Shown in pieces: positions 6,119-7,834 of a DNA stretch of 7,834 bases. Origin of the DNA: Candidatus Zixiibacteriota bacterium (GTDB lineage Bacteria; Zixibacteria; MSB-5A5; GN15; PGXB01); contig QNAH01000122.1 of assembly GCA_003641425.1 (NCBI GenBank), forward strand, positions 1-7,834, written 5' to 3'. The notes under the pieces are model-generated. The model had not been told where the DNA came from. It saw nothing but the letters and a program-made list of their open reading frames with translations, and ran no database searches. Every line of letters starts with the position of its first letter. Position 1 is the first letter of the stretch. The position numbers and the translations under genes are program-made.

Positions 6119-7834
6119 CTACAACAGATTTACGCTCGCCCAGAACCGGGATTTCTTTTTCCGAGATCGAGATAACCCGTAACATCTCTTCCAGATTGAC
6201 TTCGCCGCTTTTGACCTTATCAATACCGTTATGGAAGAGAGGCCTGTAATTTCTCGAGAGGGCATAATTTCTGAGTTTCACATCGGAGGTGTTGTCGATA
6301 ATCATTTCGGCCATTGTTTCATCGACGGTCACCAATTCGAAAATTCCCGTCAATCCCTTAAATCCAGTGTTGCGGCACCGGCTACACCCGATGCCCCGCA
6401 TAAATTTTACCTGTTCGGCTTCTTTTTGGAGCCCCGCCAATCGCAACTGGGTATCGTTGGGTTTGTACTCCTCGATACAATGGGGGCAGTTGGTTCGAAC
6501 CAGCCGCTGAGCCATCACTCCTTTCAGTGCCGAGGCCACGAGGAATTTTTCCATACCCATATCGATCAGCCGGGTAATACTGCTGGGAGCGTCATTGGTA
6601 TGCAGTGTTGAGAATACCAGATGTCCGGTGATGGCCGATCGCAGCGCCATAATGGCGGTCTCTCTGTCCCTGATTTCTCCGATCATTATGATATCCGGAT
6701 TCTGCCTTAGAATGGAGCGCAGGGAAGAGGCAAATGTCAGTCCTGCCTTTTCGTTGGTCTGAACCTGATTGATCAAATCAAGCGAATATTCGACAGGATC
6801 TTCGACGGTAATAATATTTTTTTCGATTGAGTTGACTTCTTTAAGCACCGAGTATAATGTCGTCGTCTTGCCGCTCGACGTTGGTCCGGTGATGAGAATC
6901 AAACCCTCCTTTAGCTGGATCAATCTTTTCCAGTGCTCATTGATATCTCTTGATATCCCGAGCTGGCTCAGGCCCATTTCAAGGATTCTTCTATCGAGTA
7001 TGCGGATCACGACTTTTTCACCGTGAATGGTCGGCAGGGTGGATATTCTCAAATCGACATCATTGCCGTCGACCTTGACCATCAGGCGTCCGTCCTGCGG
7101 AAGTCTTTTTTCGGAGACATCCATATTGGAAGCAACCTTGATCCGTGAAATTATCTCTGATTGAAGATTTTTAGGCGGGGCCGCTTCTTCCTTCATTACA
7201 CCGTTGATGCGGTATCTTATCCTGAGCTGATTTTCATCAGGCTCAATATGGATATCGGATGCCCGGGCCTTGACCGCCTGGTTGATGATCAGGTTAACCA
7301 GTTTGACAACCGGGGCGTCATCCTCCTGAAAAGCTTTTGCGGCATCATCCTTGACGACTGCGGCCTCGAGTTTAGGGTCGCGGTAAGTTCCGATGACCCC
7401 GCTTAATGAATCGGCCACCGAGTAATATTGGTCTATGGCGGCATTGATCTGATCTCGGGACGAGATCACTCTTTTGATATCGCATTTGGTCAGGTATTTT
7501 AGTTCCTCGATAGCAATGATATTAAGCGGATCGGACATCGCCACGGTCAGATTATCGCCGATTCTAAAGGCCGGAACAAGGCAGTAGCGGCGTGCCACCT
7601 CGACCGGAACCAGTTCTATTACGGAAGGGTCGATGACCATGGAATCAAGCGATATTTTGGGAATTTTCAGCCGTTCAGATATTGTATCAATAAGCTGATT
7701 TTCGGTTATAAGGCCGGATTCCACGAGTATTTGACCGATTTTGCGGCCGGTCTTTTTCTGCTCGGTAAGGGCTTGTTCAAGCTGGGCTTCTGAGATCACG
7801 CCCTTTTCAATCAAGATATCGCCGACTTTTTTGC
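6111..7834 (-). CDS. pilB: PilB/GspE-type pilus assembly ATPase, start beyond the right edge
   Basis: The frame is open to the right edge, giving 573 complete codons. The first, KKVGDILIEKG, already belongs to the domain, so the TTG at 7814 is not the start and probably only a few residues are missing. Counted from the first full codon, there are two MshEN-type repeats (about 2-55) and the rest of the N-domain to about 135. Then come ASDIHIEP (191-198), Walker A GPTSSGKT (316-323), Asp box ITVEDPVEY (341-349), Walker B DIIMIGEIRD (380-389), a His box GHLVFSTLHTNDAP (403-416) and four zinc-binding cysteines (449, 452, 483, 486). This is the hexameric cytoplasmic ATPase that powers pilin extraction. 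Length and double N-terminal repeats favour PilB/MshE over a short GspE. All catalytic motifs are intact. Confidence 0.97.
   Translation of the reverse strand, partial: KKVGDILIEKGVISEAQLEQALTEQKKTGRKIGQILVESGLITENQLIDTISERLKIPKISLDSMVIDPSVIELVPVEVARRYCLVPAFRIGDNLTVAMSDPLNIIAIEELKYLTKCDIKRVISSRDQINAAIDQYYSVADSLSGVIGTYRDPKLEAAVVKDDAAKAFQEDDAPVVKLVNLIINQAVKARASDIHIEPDENQLRIRYRINGVMKEEAAPPKNLQSEIISRIKVASNMDVSEKRLPQDGRLMVKVDGNDVDLRISTLPTIHGEKVVIRILDRRILEMGLSQLGISRDINEHWKRLIQLKEGLILITGPTSSGKTTTLYSVLKEVNSIEKNIITVEDPVEYSLDLINQVQTNEKAGLTFASSLRSILRQNPDIIMIGEIRDRETAIMALRSAITGHLVFSTLHTNDAPSSITRLIDMGMEKFLVASALKGVMAQRLVRTNCPHCIEEYKPNDTQLRLAGLQKEAEQVKFMRGIGCSRCRNTGFKGLTGIFELVTVDETMAEMIIDNTSDVKLRNYALSRNYRPLFHNGIDKVKSGEVNLEEMLRVISISEKEIPVLGERKSVVDV

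Noticed and set aside
7812..7814. TTG at 7814 as the start of the assembly ATPase
   Set aside because: The frame stays open to the edge, and the preceding codons (KKVGDI) complete the first MshEN repeat, so the codon is an internal leucine.

Overview
The window is a compact block of genes, all on the minus strand, encoding a type IV pilus (T4P) or type II secretion-like machine of a diderm bacterium. Two things point to an outer membrane: the gene leaving the left edge begins like a secretin, and the inner-membrane alignment proteins PilM/N, PilO and PilP are present. Taxonomy cannot be fixed from the sequence. The gene order and protein style would suit a deep-branching diderm lineage (FCB-group candidate phyla such as Zixibacteria, or deltaproteobacterial relatives), but that is a low-confidence inference.

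In transcription order (right to left) the layout is: a PilB/GspE assembly ATPase, cut by the right edge; a PilC/GspF platform protein overlapping it; an 84-base gap, the only real intergenic space, with an imperfect hairpin and a strong ribosome binding site; a small pilin, the best candidate for the major pilin; a GspG-like second pilin; a large third pilin with two extra C-terminal domains; a 534-residue PilM-PilN fusion; PilO; a PilP-like protein; and the first 46 codons of a PilQ-type secretin, cut by the left edge. Apart from the 84-base gap, neighbouring genes overlap or lie within 17 bases. Most of the block is therefore probably one transcript, and no convincing promoter or terminator is visible.

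The ATPase drives the platform protein to extract processed pilins from the inner membrane. The PilM/N-PilO-PilP complex links this motor to the secretin, through which the fibre passes. The large third pilin is a candidate priming or tip subunit that could display its extra domains at the fibre end. No retraction ATPase (PilT), prepilin peptidase or further minor pilins lie in the window.

The most unusual features are the in-frame PilM-PilN fusion, which recreates a GspL-like architecture inside a pilMNOPQ-ordered operon; the loss of recognisable nucleotide-binding signatures in its actin-like half; the large modular pilin; and a PilP-like protein without a lipobox cysteine. Together they suggest a T4P machine with some T2SS-like traits. 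I see no CRISPR array, RNA gene, mobile element or plus-strand gene.
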